Program-made: the position numbers and the translations under genes
DNA from: G963720475 sp963720475
Lineage (GTDB): Bacteria; Actinomycetota; Thermoleophilia; Solirubrobacterales; Thermoleophilaceae
DNA: 64,000 nt
Direction: 5' to 3'
NCBI GenBank assembly: GCA_963720475.1
Contig: OY970394.1
Coordinates: 2,170,001-2,234,000 of the forward strand
Shown here: one piece after another, positions 18,785 through 28,349 of the stretch
Layout: each line of letters opens with the position of its first letter
How positions within the stretch are numbered: position 1 is the stretch's first letter
Notes under the pieces: generated by a model
The model's input: only the letters and a program-made list of their open reading frames with translations
Databases searched by the model: none
What the model was told of the DNA's origin: nothing

Positions 18785-18788
18785 CCCG

Positions 18789-20437
18789 CTACCTCGGCGG
18801 GATCCGCAGGTAGGGCAGGGCAAACGAGATGATCTTCTCGAACGCCGGCGCCGCGACTTCGCCGCCGTAGTACGCGCCCTGGGGCTCGTCGACCATCACC
18901 GCGATCAGCAACCGCGGGTTGCCTGGCGGGCGCGAAGCCGATGAACGAGCCGACGTACTTGCTCTCCGAGTAGCCGCCCTGCGGGTCGGCCTTCTCCGCG
19001 GTGCCGGTCTTGCCGGCGAGCGCATAGCCCTTGACCGCGGCCTCGGAGGCGGTCCCCCTCTGACCGAAAACGCCCTCGAGCATGCGCGACACCTGGCCCG
19101 CGACGCGGCGGCTGACCACGCGCCGGCCGGGCTTCGGCTTGCCGGCGATCACGTGCGGCTGCGGCATCACGCCGCCGTTGGCGATCGCCGCGTAGGCCGC
19201 GGCCATCTGCATCTGCGTCACCGCGATCCCCTGGCCGATCGGCATGTTGCCCATCGAGGAGCCCGAGTATTCCTCGGGGCGCAGCACGATGCCGGCCTGC
19301 TCGCCCGGGAGGTCGATGTCGGTGCCGCGGCCGAAACCGAGGCGCCGCACCCAGCGGTCGAAGCGCTTCGCGCCGAGCCGCAGGCCGATCTTGACCGTGC
19401 CGACGTTCGAGGACTGGGCGAGGATCTCGGCGACCGACAGCGTCGACCGCGCCGCGGCCGTGGGCCTCCTCGATCGTGCGGTCGGCGACCTGGATCGTCG
19501 GCGGCAGCTGGAACGGCGTCGTCGGCCGCATGAGGCGCTCCGAGAGGGCGCCGGCGACAGTCACCGGCTTGAACGTCGGACCCGGGCTCGTAGTTGGCGG
19601 CGACGGCGCGGTTCTGGCGCGCGTACGGCGGGCGCCTCGGAGATGTCATTGGGGTTGATCCGCGGCCAGTTCGCGAGCGCGAGGATCTCGCCGTTGCGCG
19701 GGTCCATCACGATCGCGCTCGCGCCCTTCGGCTTGTAGGCGATGCCCGACCTCGGCGAGCACGGCCTCGGCGCGCTCCTGGATCGCGGTGTCGATCGTCA
19801 GGCGGACGCTCCTCGCCCGTCGTCGCCGGCTTCGGGTCGGCGATCCGTACCGGCTTGCCGAGGGCGTCCTTGACGAGCCTGGCGCTTGCCGTCCTCGCCG
19901 TGGAGCTTCGACTCGCGCACCTGCTCGAGGCCCGCGAGGCCGGTGTTGTCGGTCCCCACGGTGCCGAGCAGCTGCGCCGCGAGCGAACCCTGCGGGTACC
20001 GCCTGCGCGGCTCGGAGATCGTGTCGATCCCCTCGATCTGGAGCTTCTTCACCTGCTCGCCCGCGTCGGCGTCGAGCTTTCGCTTCAGGTAGACGAAGCC
20101 GGTGCTGCGGTCGGAGAGCTTCTTCAGGAGCTCGTCGCTGCTTGATCCCGACGATCGGCGCGAGGCGGCGGGCGGTCGCGTTCGGGTCGTCGATCAGGAA
20201 TGGGTTCGCGAACACCGTGGTCGCGTCCTCGGAGACCGCGAGCTCGGTGCCGTGGCGATCGGTGATCGTGCCGCGGCGCGCGGGCACGGTGAGGTCTTCG
20301 ACCTGCTGGGTCGAGGCGCGGCTGCGGAGGTCGTCGGCCTGGACCGTGCCGAGCCAGGCCGCGCGTACGACGGCAATGACGAGCAGCAGCAGGAAGACCG
20401 AGAACAGCAGACCGATGCGCCGCTCGATCAGCCGCAT
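18789..20437 (-). CDS. ftsI: Class B penicillin-binding protein (FtsI/PBP3), frame broken repeatedly
   Basis: Septal transpeptidase. Starts at ATG 20437 with a single N-terminal span (GLLFSVFLLLLVIAVVRAAW), then the pedestal motif RRGTITDRHGTELAVS. The active-site SxxK motif is STFK within EPGSTFKPVT once an extra C near 19580 is removed; SSNVGTVKIG supplies SxN, and ALAGKTGTAEKAD the KTG motif. Ends LPYLRIPPR. At least six frame changes between 18915 and 20150. The repaired length of about 550 aa is normal. It starts 3 nt after ftsL. Confidence 0.9.
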
Positions 20438-20440
20438 CCG

Positions 20441-21264
20441 CTATTCGGTCCCCGGGGTCGTGGTGGTCACGGGTGCGCCGGCGGGCGCGGTCGTCCCCCC
20501 CGTCGGGGTGGCCGCGGCGGTGTCGTTCGTCGGGTCGCCGTCGTTGTTGACGTCGGGAACGTCGTTGCTCGGATCGCCGTCGTTGTTCACGTCCGGCACG
20601 TCGTTCGTCGGATCGCCGTCGCTGTTGACGATCGGCCCCGGGGGTCTGCGGCGCCTCTGCACGGGGCGCCGGGGCGGTCGTCCCGGCGACCTGGCTCGGC
20701 GCGGTGACGCGCCTGGCGGCCAGTCGCGAGTCACGCGCCGAGTTCGAGCTCAGGTAGCGCACGTCGCCCGGCTCGGGTAGTACCAGCCCGCGCTCGGCGG
20801 CGACCTTCTGGATCCGCTCGCTCGAGCCGAGGCGGGCGACCTCGGTTCGCAGCTGGGAGTTCTGGCGCCCGAGCTCCTCGACACGCGCGGCGTCGCGCGT
20901 CGTGCCCTTGTTGATGCCAAGCAGGGCGACGTTGAGGAAGACGATCCCGACCAGCAGCCCGCCGACGAGGACGATCCAGCCGCGGCCGCGGAGGAGCCGG
21001 TCGAGCGCGGCGGAGAGGCGGCCGTGGACGGCAGCGAGGACCCCCGGGGCCCGGCTCGCTACGCCGCGGCCGATGCGCTGGCGGCGCGAGGCCGGGCGCC
21101 GCCTGGCCGGCGCACGCGCCGGCCGCTTGGGGCGGGCGGGCGCGGACCCGCCGGAGCGGCGCCGGTGCGGCAGCGGGCGGGCGGGAACGGCGGAAGCGGT
21201 GCCGCGCGCGCTCGCGCGGCCGGCCGGCAGCGGCTTGGCGGCTGCGGCTGGCGGAACGGGCCAT
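20441..21264 (-). CDS. ftsL: FtsL-like divisome protein with C-terminal acidic repeats, frame broken
   Basis: Lies exactly where ftsL is expected (rsmH-ftsL-ftsI). ATG 21264 overlaps the rsmH stop by 1 nt. After a basic Pro/Arg/Ala-rich cytoplasmic part (about 100 residues) come one membrane span (WIVLVGGLLVGIVFLNVAL), a short coiled coil (VEELGRQNSQLRTEVARL) and RIQKVAAERGLVLPEPGDV, all typical of FtsL. The extracytoplasmic tail then holds three 13-residue repeats with core NNDGDPSND and a Thr/Ala-rich end. At least two frame changes (one in the N-terminal part, one near 20640). About 274 aa, long for FtsL. The identity rests on topology and position. Confidence 0.75.
20522..20638. repeat. 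Three 39-bp tandem repeats in the ftsL tail
   Basis: Units at 20522-20560, 20561-20599 and 20600-20638 (the last diverges at its end). Each codes 13 residues with the acidic core DGDP(T/S)ND, resembling calcium-binding type-3 or dockerin-like loops. In frame, so they are coding repeats and not a CRISPR array. Confidence 0.8.
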
Positions 21265-22220
21265 CAGCTCCTCTCCTTGTCGGTCGGGCGGAGCTTGAGC
21301 GCACACCGCAGGCGGCCGGAGGCCGAGCGCGGGTTGTCGGCGACCTCGCCCTGGGTGGGAACGATCGCCCGCCGCGTCCGAAGCTCCGCCTCGGGCGTGC
21401 GCCCGCAGACGCAGATGGGCAGCTCGGGCGGGCAGACGCACCCCCGCGCGAGATCGGCGATGAAGCGCTTGACGCGCCTGTCCTCGAGCGAGTGGAACGA
21501 GATCGCCGCGAGCCGGCCGCCGGGCCGTAGCAGCGCCCAGGCGGCGGGCAGCGCACGCTCGAGCGAGCCGAGCTCGTCGTTGACGGCGATCCGGATCGCC
21601 TGGAAGGTCCGCTTCGCCGGATGGCCGCCCCCGAAGCGCGCGGGCGCCGGCACGGCGGCGGAGATCGCAGCGGCGAGCTCGGCGGTGGTGTCGAACGGCT
21701 CGCGTTCGCGCCGGGCGACGAGCTCGTGGGCGATCCGGCGCGCGTAACGCTCCTCGCCGTATGTGCGGATCAGCTTCTCGAGCCGCTCCTCTGGGTATTC
21801 GTTGACGACCGCGCGCGCGTCGAGCTCCTGCCCCGGGTCCATCCGCATGTCGAGCGGGGCGTCGGCCGAGTATGAGAAGCCGCGCTCGCGCGTGTCCACC
21901 TGGATCGAGGAGATCCCGAGATCGAGGTAGCAGACGTCGGCCTCCACCCCCTCGCCGGCGAGCTGCTCGAGCGCGTCGGCGTAGTCGGCGCGGATGAAGC
22001 GGGCCTCGCACTCGAGCTCGGGCAGGAGCTCCTCGAAGCGCTCCTCGGCCGCCGGATCGCGATCGATGCAGATGAGCGTCCCACCGGCCCCGATGCGCTC
22101 CGCAACGAGCGCGGCATGTCCGCCCGCGCCGAATGTGCAGTCCACCGCCGTCTCGCCCGGGCGCGGGTCGAGCGCCTCGATCAACTCTCCGGCAAGCACC
22201 GGTACGTGCGCGCGCGTCAT
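21264..22220 (-). CDS. rsmH: 16S rRNA m4C1402 methyltransferase
   Basis: SAM-dependent RsmH (MraW), 318 aa from ATG 22220, which lies 1 nt after the mraZ stop; an in-frame ATG at 22232 is the alternative. The N-terminus HVPVLAGELIEALDPRPGE and SAM motif DCTFGAGGHAALVAERIG are typical, followed by DLGISSIQVDTRERGFSYS, DMRMDPG and the C-terminal ISFHSLEDRRVKRF. Intact. Second gene of the dcw cluster. Confidence 0.96.
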   Translation of the reverse strand: MTRAHVPVLAGELIEALDPRPGETAVDCTFGAGGHAALVAERIGAGGTLICIDRDPAAEERFEELLPELECEARFIRADYADALEQLAGEGVEADVCYLDLGISSIQVDTRERGFSYSADAPLDMRMDPGQELDARAVVNEYPEERLEKLIRTYGEERYARRIAHELVARREREPFDTTAELAAAISAAVPAPARFGGGHPAKRTFQAIRIAVNDELGSLERALPAAWALLRPGGRLAAISFHSLEDRRVKRFIADLARGCVCPPELPICVCGRTPEAELRTRRAIVPTQGEVADNPRSASGRLRCALKLRPTDKERS

Positions 22221-22221
22221 C

Positions 22222-22656
22222 TCAAGAAGCATTGCCAAGGCTTTCTGCGATCTCCGCGACCTCGCCGGCAAGCTCGGCCTGCGCCTTCTGCCACTTGGCG
22301 GCGTCCCAGACCTCGAGGTGGTTGAGCGTCCCCGCGACGATCACTTCCTTGCTGAGACCGGCGAAGTCGATCAGCGGCTGGTTGAGGGTCACGCGGCCCG
22401 CCGAGTCGAGCGTGACGTCGAACGAGTTGTGGGCGAAATAGCTGTCGAGGCGGCGGCGCTGCGTGCTGAGCGCGCTGGCGTCGGGGACCATTGCGGAGGT
22501 GAACTGGTCGAACGCCTGCGGCGTCCAGACCGTGACGCAGGGGTCGATCCACTGAGCGAGAACAACTCCGTCAGCGAACGCAGCGCGGAAGCTAGGCGGG
22601 ATGTTGATCCGCTTCTTCGCGTCGAGCGAGTACTCAAAGTGGCCTCTGAAAGCCAA
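22222..22656 (-). CDS. mraZ: Transcriptional regulator MraZ
   Basis: AbrB-like regulator of the dcw cluster, 144 aa. I chose TTG 22656 because it follows the site GGAGAGAAGA and gives the canonical start AFRGHFEYSLDAKKRINIPPSFR (core RGHFEYSLDAKKRINIP). An in-frame ATG at 22803 would add a Pro/Gly-rich tail and lie across the promoter. Two SpoVT/AbrB-type halves are visible: DAKKRINIPPSF and the second DSAGRVTLNQPL. First gene of the cluster; it presumably binds the GTG repeats just upstream. Confidence 0.93.
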   Translation of the reverse strand: MAFRGHFEYSLDAKKRINIPPSFRAAFADGVVLAQWIDPCVTVWTPQAFDQFTSAMVPDASALSTQRRRLDSYFAHNSFDVTLDSAGRVTLNQPLIDFAGLSKEVIVAGTLNHLEVWDAAKWQKAQAELAGEVAEIAESLGNAS

Positions 22657-22683
22657 TCTTCTCTCCGCCCTCCCGCTCGGTCC

Positions 22684-22701
22684 CGACACCGCGAGGTGTC
22701 G
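22684..22701. repeat. Small hairpin in the mraZ leader
   Basis: CGACACC-GCGA-GGTGTCG, perfect 7-bp stem, about 28 nt upstream of the mraZ start codon. Possible mRNA structure; no known family. Confidence 0.4.
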
Positions 22702-22770
22702 CCTGAAGAATCCGGACCGAGGTGGAGGAGTGGGAGGAGCCCCGCCACCCCGGTCCTTGGAACCCGGCGA

Positions 22771-22813
22771 CACAGTACCCCACAGTCCCCCACGAATCAA
22801 CACCTCTATCCAC
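22771..22813 (-). promoter_or_regulatory. mraZ promoter with MraZ-box array
   Basis: On the minus strand five GTG triplets fall exactly every 10 bp (complements at 22771, 22781, 22791, 22801, 22811); two are full GTGGGG. MraZ is known to bind short GTGG/TGGG-type direct repeats of about one helical turn upstream of its own gene. The array overlaps a promoter: TTGATT (22800-22795), 17 bp, TACTGT (22777-22772), start near 22764. This fits autoregulation of the dcw cluster. Confidence 0.7.
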
Positions 22814-22938
22814 TTTTCCGTCCGGGGGACGCGCTAGGCGAGGTCCTCGCAGGCTCGATCTCCACTCCCGGAGCGGGTTTGCCCGTCCCCGCGGCGGTGG
22901 GGCGCCGGCCCACTCGGAGCGGGCGGGCGATTGCAAAT

Positions 22939-22969
22939 CGAAAAACTGCACGCGGGCTTGCAGTTTTCG
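22939..22969. terminator. Bidirectional hairpin terminator after tadC
   Basis: CGAAAAACTGCA and TGCAGTTTTCG form an 11-bp stem with one bulge around an 8-nt loop, about 90 bp beyond the tadC stop. A-run and T-run flank the stem, so it could end transcription from either side. It contains one copy of the 18-bp YTGCA-N6-CTTGCAG motif. The rest of the 400-bp gap (22657-23057) holds the mraZ control region and nothing else I recognise. Confidence 0.6.
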
Positions 22970-22977
22970 GGCGTTTT

Positions 22978-22995
22978 CTGCACGCGTTCTTGCAG
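22978..22995. repeat. 18-bp palindromic intergenic motif, copy next to the tadC terminator
   Basis: CTGCACGCGTTCTTGCAG, 32 bp after a near-identical copy (22946-22963) inside the tadC terminator. Two more copies of the same pattern YTGCA-N6-CTTGCAG lie at 29085-29102 and 31956-31973, both in divergent intergenic regions. Confidence 0.5.
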
Positions 22996-23057
22996 TGGCG
23001 CGGGCGCGCCTGGGCGGCTCTGGGTGGACCGCCTGCGCCCGGCTCGGCGGATTCCCC

Positions 23058-23930
23058 TTAGACGCCCACCAGCCCGCCGGCGCCTTCCCCTCCCCCGCTG
23101 CCCAGCAACGCGGCAACGAGCGCCGCCGCGACCATCAGCAGGACCGAGGGGACGAGCAGCAGCGCCACCACGAGCTGGATCTTGGGCCCGGCCTTGGCGG
23201 CCTCCTCCTGTACCCGCCGCCGTCGCGCGAGCCGTGCGTCGCGCGCCTGCGCCGCGAGGGTGTCGGCGAGCGGAGCGCCGTGCCGACGAGCCCGGTCGAG
23301 CGCCCCGGCAAGGGCCTCTACCTCCGGCATCGGCAGCCGTTCGACCATGCCGGCCAACGCACGCTCCAGCGAAACACCGAGCTCGAGCTCGCCCGCGGTC
23401 GCGCGCCATTCGCCCGCAAGGGTCCCCTCCGAACGCGCGCCGACGCTGGCCAGAGCCGCGCCGAGCGAGTGGCCCGCCTCGACGGTCACGCGCAACAGGT
23501 CGAGCGCGTCGGGCAGCTCGCGCCGCACGCGCCGGAAGCGCTCGGCAGCACGACGGCGCAGCCAGAGGTCGGGGGCGAAGAATCCCGCGACGGGGCCGGC
23601 GAGCGTGATCGCGATCCCAAGCCGGCCCGGCGCCACCACGCCGAGCATCGCCCCAAAGCTGCCGCCGAGTATCGCCGCGGCCAGCCGCATCGAGGCGAGC
23701 TCACGGGCGCCGAGTCCGAGGGGACGCCCGGCAGCGCGCACGCGTGCCTCGAGGTCGCGCGCGGGCATCCGCAACCTGCCGCGACCACGCGACCCGAGCC
23801 CCGCAAGCATGCGCGCGGCCGCTCCGCCCTCGCCCCTGCGAGGCAAGAGCAGCCGGCGAGGGAGCAGGAGCCCGAGACCGAGCGCGCCGAGCGCGCCCGC
23901 CGCGCCGGCGAGGAGCGCCACCGCGCTCAT
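23058..23930 (-). CDS. tadC: Tad pilus inner-membrane protein TadC
   Basis: 290 aa, GspF/T2SSF-type platform protein. N-terminal spans, then a basic loop, a second membrane block (MRLAAAILGGSFGAMLGVVAPGRL), the cytoplasmic F domain with ELPDALDLLRVTVEAGHSLGAAL, and a C-terminal span (LVVALLLVPSVLLMVAAALVAAL). Starts at ATG 23930 overlapping the tadB stop. Works with TadB and the CpaF ATPase in assembling thin pili or a competence-like fibre. No pilin, prepilin peptidase or TadE gene is in the window. Confidence 0.88.
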   Translation of the reverse strand: MSAVALLAGAAGALGALGLGLLLPRRLLLPRRGEGGAAARMLAGLGSRGRGRLRMPARDLEARVRAAGRPLGLGARELASMRLAAAILGGSFGAMLGVVAPGRLGIAITLAGPVAGFFAPDLWLRRRAAERFRRVRRELPDALDLLRVTVEAGHSLGAALASVGARSEGTLAGEWRATAGELELGVSLERALAGMVERLPMPEVEALAGALDRARRHGAPLADTLAAQARDARLARRRRVQEEAAKAGPKIQLVVALLLVPSVLLMVAAALVAALLGSGGGEGAGGLVGV

Positions 23931-24793
23931 GCCCGTACTCGTCCGAGGCGCTTGATCGCGACCGCCGCGACGATCTGCAGCACGACCGCGATGCCCAGTA
24001 GCCACGCGGTCAGGAACGACCCGAGCAGGCCGCGAACGAAGCCCGGGCTCGCAAGCTCCGCGAGCAGCGCCCCGCCGAGCGGGAGCAGGACCACCAGCAG
24101 ACCGGTGAAGCGCGCCTGAGCCGTGGCGGCGCGGACTTCGCCGCGCAGGCGCGCCGCGTCTTCGAACGAGCGCGCGGACTCGCGCAGTAGCCGCGCGAGG
24201 TCGCCGCCGGCGCGCCGCTGCAGCAGGCACGCCGCGACGATCGTGTCGACGGGCTCCGATCGCGCTCGGCGGCGGAACGCCTCGAGCGCCTCGTCCGTAG
24301 TGGACCCGATCTCCAGTTCGGTGGCGATTCGCCGCAGCTCGTGGCCGGCCGCGCCTCCGACGCCAGGCGCTGCCGCGGCGACGGCCCCCCGCAACGAGTG
24401 TCCGCCCGCGAGCGCGTCGGCGAGCCCGAGTGCGATCGAAGCGGCGCCGGCCTCGACCGCCGCCCTGTAGCGCTCGCGGCGCGCACGCAGGACGCGGGCG
24501 GCAACCCAGGGCCCGCCCGCTCCGGCAGCGAGGCCCGCGAGCGGCCCCGCGAAGAAGGTCCCGACGCAGAACGCGACGACGGCGCCCGCGGCGAGCAGCC
24601 GGCGGCGCTCCGCGGTACCGGGATCGCGCCCCTCTCGCCCGGCCAGCGCGACCGTCTCGAAGAGGCCGGCGACGAGCTCGACAGCGTCCGGCGCACGAGC
24701 GCGGGCCGCGGAGAAGGCGCCGCCGGCGAGCATCCCGGCAGCGAGCGCACCAAGCGCGCCCGCAGCGAAAGCGAGCGCCTGCGGGCCGATCAT
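23927..24793 (-). CDS. tadB: Tad pilus inner-membrane protein TadB
   Basis: 288 aa, T2SSF family. Membrane spans at both ends (ALAFAAGALGALAAGML near residue 6 and a long C-terminal block LLVVLLPLGGALL ... AVVLQIVAAVAI). The cytoplasmic domain carries ALADALAGGHSLRGAVA and ACLLQRRAGGDLARLL, the family pattern. Overlaps cpaF and tadC by 4 nt each, so the three are one translational unit. Confidence 0.88.
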   Translation of the reverse strand: MIGPQALAFAAGALGALAAGMLAGGAFSAARARAPDAVELVAGLFETVALAGREGRDPGTAERRRLLAAGAVVAFCVGTFFAGPLAGLAAGAGGPWVAARVLRARRERYRAAVEAGAASIALGLADALAGGHSLRGAVAAAAPGVGGAAGHELRRIATELEIGSTTDEALEAFRRRARSEPVDTIVAACLLQRRAGGDLARLLRESARSFEDAARLRGEVRAATAQARFTGLLVVLLPLGGALLAELASPGFVRGLLGSFLTAWLLGIAVVLQIVAAVAIKRLGRVRA

Positions 24794-25986
24794 CGGTCGA
24801 GCGATGGGCGGGCGGTCGAGACGCGCTCGGCGAGCGTGCCCCCGAGCGGTGCCCGCCAGCGGCCACGACGGCCGGCGCCTCCGCGGTAGATCTCCCGCAC
24901 GCCCGCCCCCTCGACCGCGCGCACGACCTCACTGACCTCCTCCACCCGCCGGGTCCCGTCGGCACAGCGGGCCTGATGGACGACGACGTCGAACGCGCTC
25001 GCCACCTGCTCGCGCACGGCGGCGTGCGGCAGGCCGACGCCGGCCGTGAGCGCGAGGGTCTCGACCCGCCGCAACGCGTCCACGGGCGAGTTCGCGTGCA
25101 CCGTCGTGAGCGAGCCGTCGTGGCCAGTGTTGAGCGCCATCAGCATGTCGAGCGCCTCGGCGCCGCGGACCTCGCCGACGACGATCCGATCGGGGCGCAT
25201 CCGCAGCGCGTTGCGGACCAATTGGCGGATCGTCACCTCCCCCCTTCCCTCGAGGTTCGGCGGCCGCGACTCGAGCCGCACGACGTGGCGCTGCCGAAGC
25301 CTCAGCTCGGCGGCGTCCTCGATCGTCACGATCCGCTCGGCCGCCGGCAGCTCCCCGGAGAGGGCGTTGAGCGTGGTCGTCTTGCCCGAGCCGGTCCCGC
25401 CGCTGACGAGGATCGCGAGGCGCGCGCGGACGCAGCCCGCGAGGAACCCGGCGAGCGGCGCTTCGAGCGTCTCGTTGGCGACGAGGTCCTCGAGCGAGAA
25501 CCCGCTCGGGCGGAAGCGCCGGATGGTCATGCATGGGCCTTCGAGCGACAACGGCGGGATCACCACGTTCACACGTGAGCCGTCGGCGAGGCGGGCGTCG
25601 CAGAGCGGGGAAGCCTCGTCCACGCGCCGTCCGAGCGGCGCGAGAATTCGTTCGATCGCGTGCAGTAGCTCGGGCTCGCCCTCGAACGCCACCGTCGCGC
25701 GTTCGATCCGCCCACGGCGCTCGACGTAGACCTCTCCCGGGCCGTTCACCATCACCTCGTCCACGCTTGTGTCCTCGAGCAGCGCCTCGAGCGGGCCGAG
25801 CCCGGTCGCGAGCCGAACCACGCGCTCGCATAGCCGCTCGCGCTCGGCCTCGGCAAGCGCGCCCGCCTCGCGTGCGACGAGCTCGCGCACCTGCTGCTCG
25901 AGGCCCGGGCCGCCCGCGCCGTCGCGGGCGCGCTCGATCAACCGCGCTCTCAGCGCCTCGGCGAGCTCGTCGAAAGCGTCCACCAC
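24790..25986 (-). CDS. cpaF: Tad/T2SS-family secretion ATPase CpaF (TadA)
   Basis: 398 aa, VirB11-like ATPase. N-terminal domain with TSVDEVMVNGPGEVYVERRG, Walker A VSGGTGSGKTTTLNAL, Asp box ERIVTIEDAAELRL, Walker B region RPDRIVVGEVRGAEALDML and His box LTTVHANSPVDALRR. Intact. First gene of cpaF-tadB-tadC; the start is 43 bp from a divergent antiporter gene. Confidence 0.95.
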   Translation of the reverse strand: MVDAFDELAEALRARLIERARDGAGGPGLEQQVRELVAREAGALAEAERERLCERVVRLATGLGPLEALLEDTSVDEVMVNGPGEVYVERRGRIERATVAFEGEPELLHAIERILAPLGRRVDEASPLCDARLADGSRVNVVIPPLSLEGPCMTIRRFRPSGFSLEDLVANETLEAPLAGFLAGCVRARLAILVSGGTGSGKTTTLNALSGELPAAERIVTIEDAAELRLRQRHVVRLESRPPNLEGRGEVTIRQLVRNALRMRPDRIVVGEVRGAEALDMLMALNTGHDGSLTTVHANSPVDALRRVETLALTAGVGLPHAAVREQVASAFDVVVHQARCADGTRRVEEVSEVVRAVEGAGVREIYRGGAGRRGRWRAPLGGTLAERVSTARPSLDR

Positions 25987-26029
25987 CTAAGGACGCGCGA
26001 GCGCGCGAGCTCCACCCCTCCCGTCCGAG

Positions 26030-27638
26030 ATGATCAAGCACGTGGACACCGAGCTGATCGTCCTCGCGCTCGTCGCGTCCACGGCCGGACTGGCCGTGGC
26101 CGCGTACATGGTGAAGGTGCCGTACCCGATCCTGCTCGTGCTCGGTGGGCTCGGCCTCGGCTTCATTCCCGGGGTCCCGGAGATCGAGCTGCCGCCGGAG
26201 GTCGTCTTGACGATCTTCCTGCCACCGCTGCTCTACTCGGCCGCTTTCTTCACGTCGCTGAACGACCTACGGCAGAACGTGCGGGCGATCTCGTTGCTCT
26301 CAATCGGCCTGGTCCTCGTCACGATGGTCGCCGTCGCGTTCGTCGCGCACTACGCGATCGGGCTCGACTGGCCGGTCGCCTTCGTGCTCGGTGCGGTGGT
26401 CTCGCCCACCGACGCCGTTGCGCCCGCCGAGATCCTCCGCCGCCTGAACGCCCCGCGGAGGATGATCATCGTGGTCGAGGGCGAGAACCTGACGAACGAC
26501 TGGACAGCGCTGGTCCTCTACCGGTTTGCGGTCGCGGCGGTGGTAACGGGGACCTTCTCGATCTGGGAGGCGATCCCGGAGTTCTTCCTCACCGGCCTGG
26601 GCGGTCTGGCCGTCGGGCTCGTCGTCGGCTATCTCGTCCGGCGGCTGCGCCGGCATCTGCTCGACGACCCCCCAACCTCGCTCACCGTCTCGCTCGTCAC
26701 CGGCTACCTCGCCTACCTGCCGGCCGAGGAGCTCGGCTTCTCGGGCGTGATCGCGGCCGTGACCGTCGGCGTCTACATGGGTTGGCACACACCGGAGCTG
26801 ACAACTCCCGAGATGCGCATCCAGGGCTACTCGATGTGGGAGATCTTCCAGTTCGTCGTCAACGCGCTGCTGTTCCTGCTCGTAGGACTCCAATTCCCGT
26901 CGGTGATCGACGACCTCTCAGGGCGCACCACCGGCGAGCTGGTCGGCTGGGCGTGCCTGATCAGCGGCGTCGCGATCGTCGTTCGCCTGGTCTGGATGTT
27001 CACCGTGCCCTACGTGCTGCGTGCGCTCGACCGGCGAGGGCGCTACCGCGACCGGCGGTTCGCCGGCCCGCGAGCGCCTCGTTGGCGGCTGGGCAGGGAT
27101 GCGCGGGGCCGTGGCGCTCGCGGCGGCGCTCGCTATCCCGCTCGAGACCGACGCGGGCGCGCCGTTCCCCGAGCGCGACCTGATCATCTTCCTGACGCTG
27201 AGCGTCATCCTCGCGACGCTCGTCCTCCAGGGGCTGACGCTCGGTCCGCTGATCGAGTGGCTCGGGGTCCGCGAGCCGGAGGGCGAGGACGAGGAGGAGA
27301 TCCGGGCGCGGCTGCGGACGGCGGAGGCCGCGATCGCGCGCCTCGAGGAGCTCGCCGACGCGGACTGGGTCTACCCCGACACGATCGAGCGCGCCAGGGG
27401 TGCGTTCGACTACCGCCGCCGCCGCTTCGCCGCTCGGACCGGCGACGGCGACGACGACGAAGGCTACGAGGACCGCTCGAGCGCCTACCAGCGGTTGCTG
27501 CGCGAGGTACTTGCGGCCCAGCGCCAAGAGCTGCTCGCGATGCGAAACGGCGGGGAGATCAGCGACGAGGTCCGCCGTCGGATCGAGCGCGACCTCGACC
27601 TCGAGGAGTCGCGGCTCGAGTCAGGCGATGATGCGCGC
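26030..27638 (+). CDS. Na+/H+ antiporter (CPA1), frame broken once
   Basis: Cation-proton antiporter with about twelve membrane spans. ATG 26030; the core motifs are FLPPLLYSAAF, VLGAVVSPTDAVAPAEIL, ENLTNDWTALVLYRFA (the conserved Asp of the ion site) and LGFSGVIAAVTVGVYMG. The frame changes near 27066, between RFAGP and RERLVGGWAGMRGAVALAAAL. A C-terminal charged helical tail follows. No stop is visible in that frame before the enoyl-CoA hydratase ATG, so the exact end is uncertain and probably hidden by another indel. Confidence 0.88.
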
Positions 27639-28342
27639 ATGAGCGAGCCGCTCGAGGTCGAACGCGACGGCGCGGTTGCGATCGTCACCCTCGACCGCCC
27701 GGAGAAACGCAACGCGCTATCGATCGAGCTGCGTGAGCTGATTGCGGAGCGATTCGCGGAGCTTGCGAGCGACGACGAGGTCGCGTGCGCGGTCCTGACC
27801 GGCGCCGGCAGCGCCTTCTGCTCTGGGATGGACACGACCCAGTTCGGCGGCGACCGGGCCCACAAGGAGCGGCTGGTCGAGTGCTCGGTCGCAGCGTTTG
27901 GCGCGGTTGGTTCGTTCCCGAAGCCGCTGATCGCAGCCGTCAACGGCCCGGCCGTCGCCGGCGGCTTCGCGCTTGCGCCTTGTTGTGCGACGTCCGGCTG
28001 GCGTCCGAGACCGCCACCTTCGGCTTCCCCGAGCTCCCGCGCGGGATCCCGCCGAGCTATGCCGCGGCCCGAGCCGCGCTGCCCGCAGCGCTCGCGCGCG
28101 AGCTCTGCCTCACCGGCCGGCTGCTAGGCGCTCCCGAGGCGCTTGCCCTCGGAGTCGTCTCCGAGGTCCACTCGCAAGCGGGCCTCTTGGGCCGCGCGCG
28201 CGAGCTGGCCGCCGCGATCGCAGCGCTGCCGCGCGCCGCGAGCGCGTCCACCAAGCAGCGGATCCTCCTCGACCGCGAGCGCACCACAGGAGCGCTGTTC
28301 GCGGCCGAGGAGGAAGAGCTCCGCGCCGCCCTGCTCAGTTGA
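27639..28342 (+). CDS. Enoyl-CoA hydratase/isomerase family protein, frame broken once
   Basis: Crotonase fold, about 234 aa. N-terminal VAIVTLDRPEKRNALS is typical; the oxyanion-hole segments are AFCSGMD and VNGPAVAGGFALALLCDVRLASE, the latter only after correcting a frame change near 27980. FGFPELPRGIPPSYAA gives the second acidic site region. The substrate is not predictable. Follows the antiporter without spacing. Confidence 0.85.
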
Positions 28343-28349
28343 CCGGCAC

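Noticed and set aside
20522..20638. Three 39-bp direct repeats as a CRISPR array or minisatellite
   Set aside because: Units are contiguous without spacers, are multiples of three, and encode a regular acidic repeat in the ftsL tail.
22657..22803. MraZ with a 49-residue N-terminal extension from ATG 22803
   Set aside because: The extension is Pro/Gly-rich, overlaps the promoter and operator, and the canonical MraZ start follows a good site at TTG 22656.
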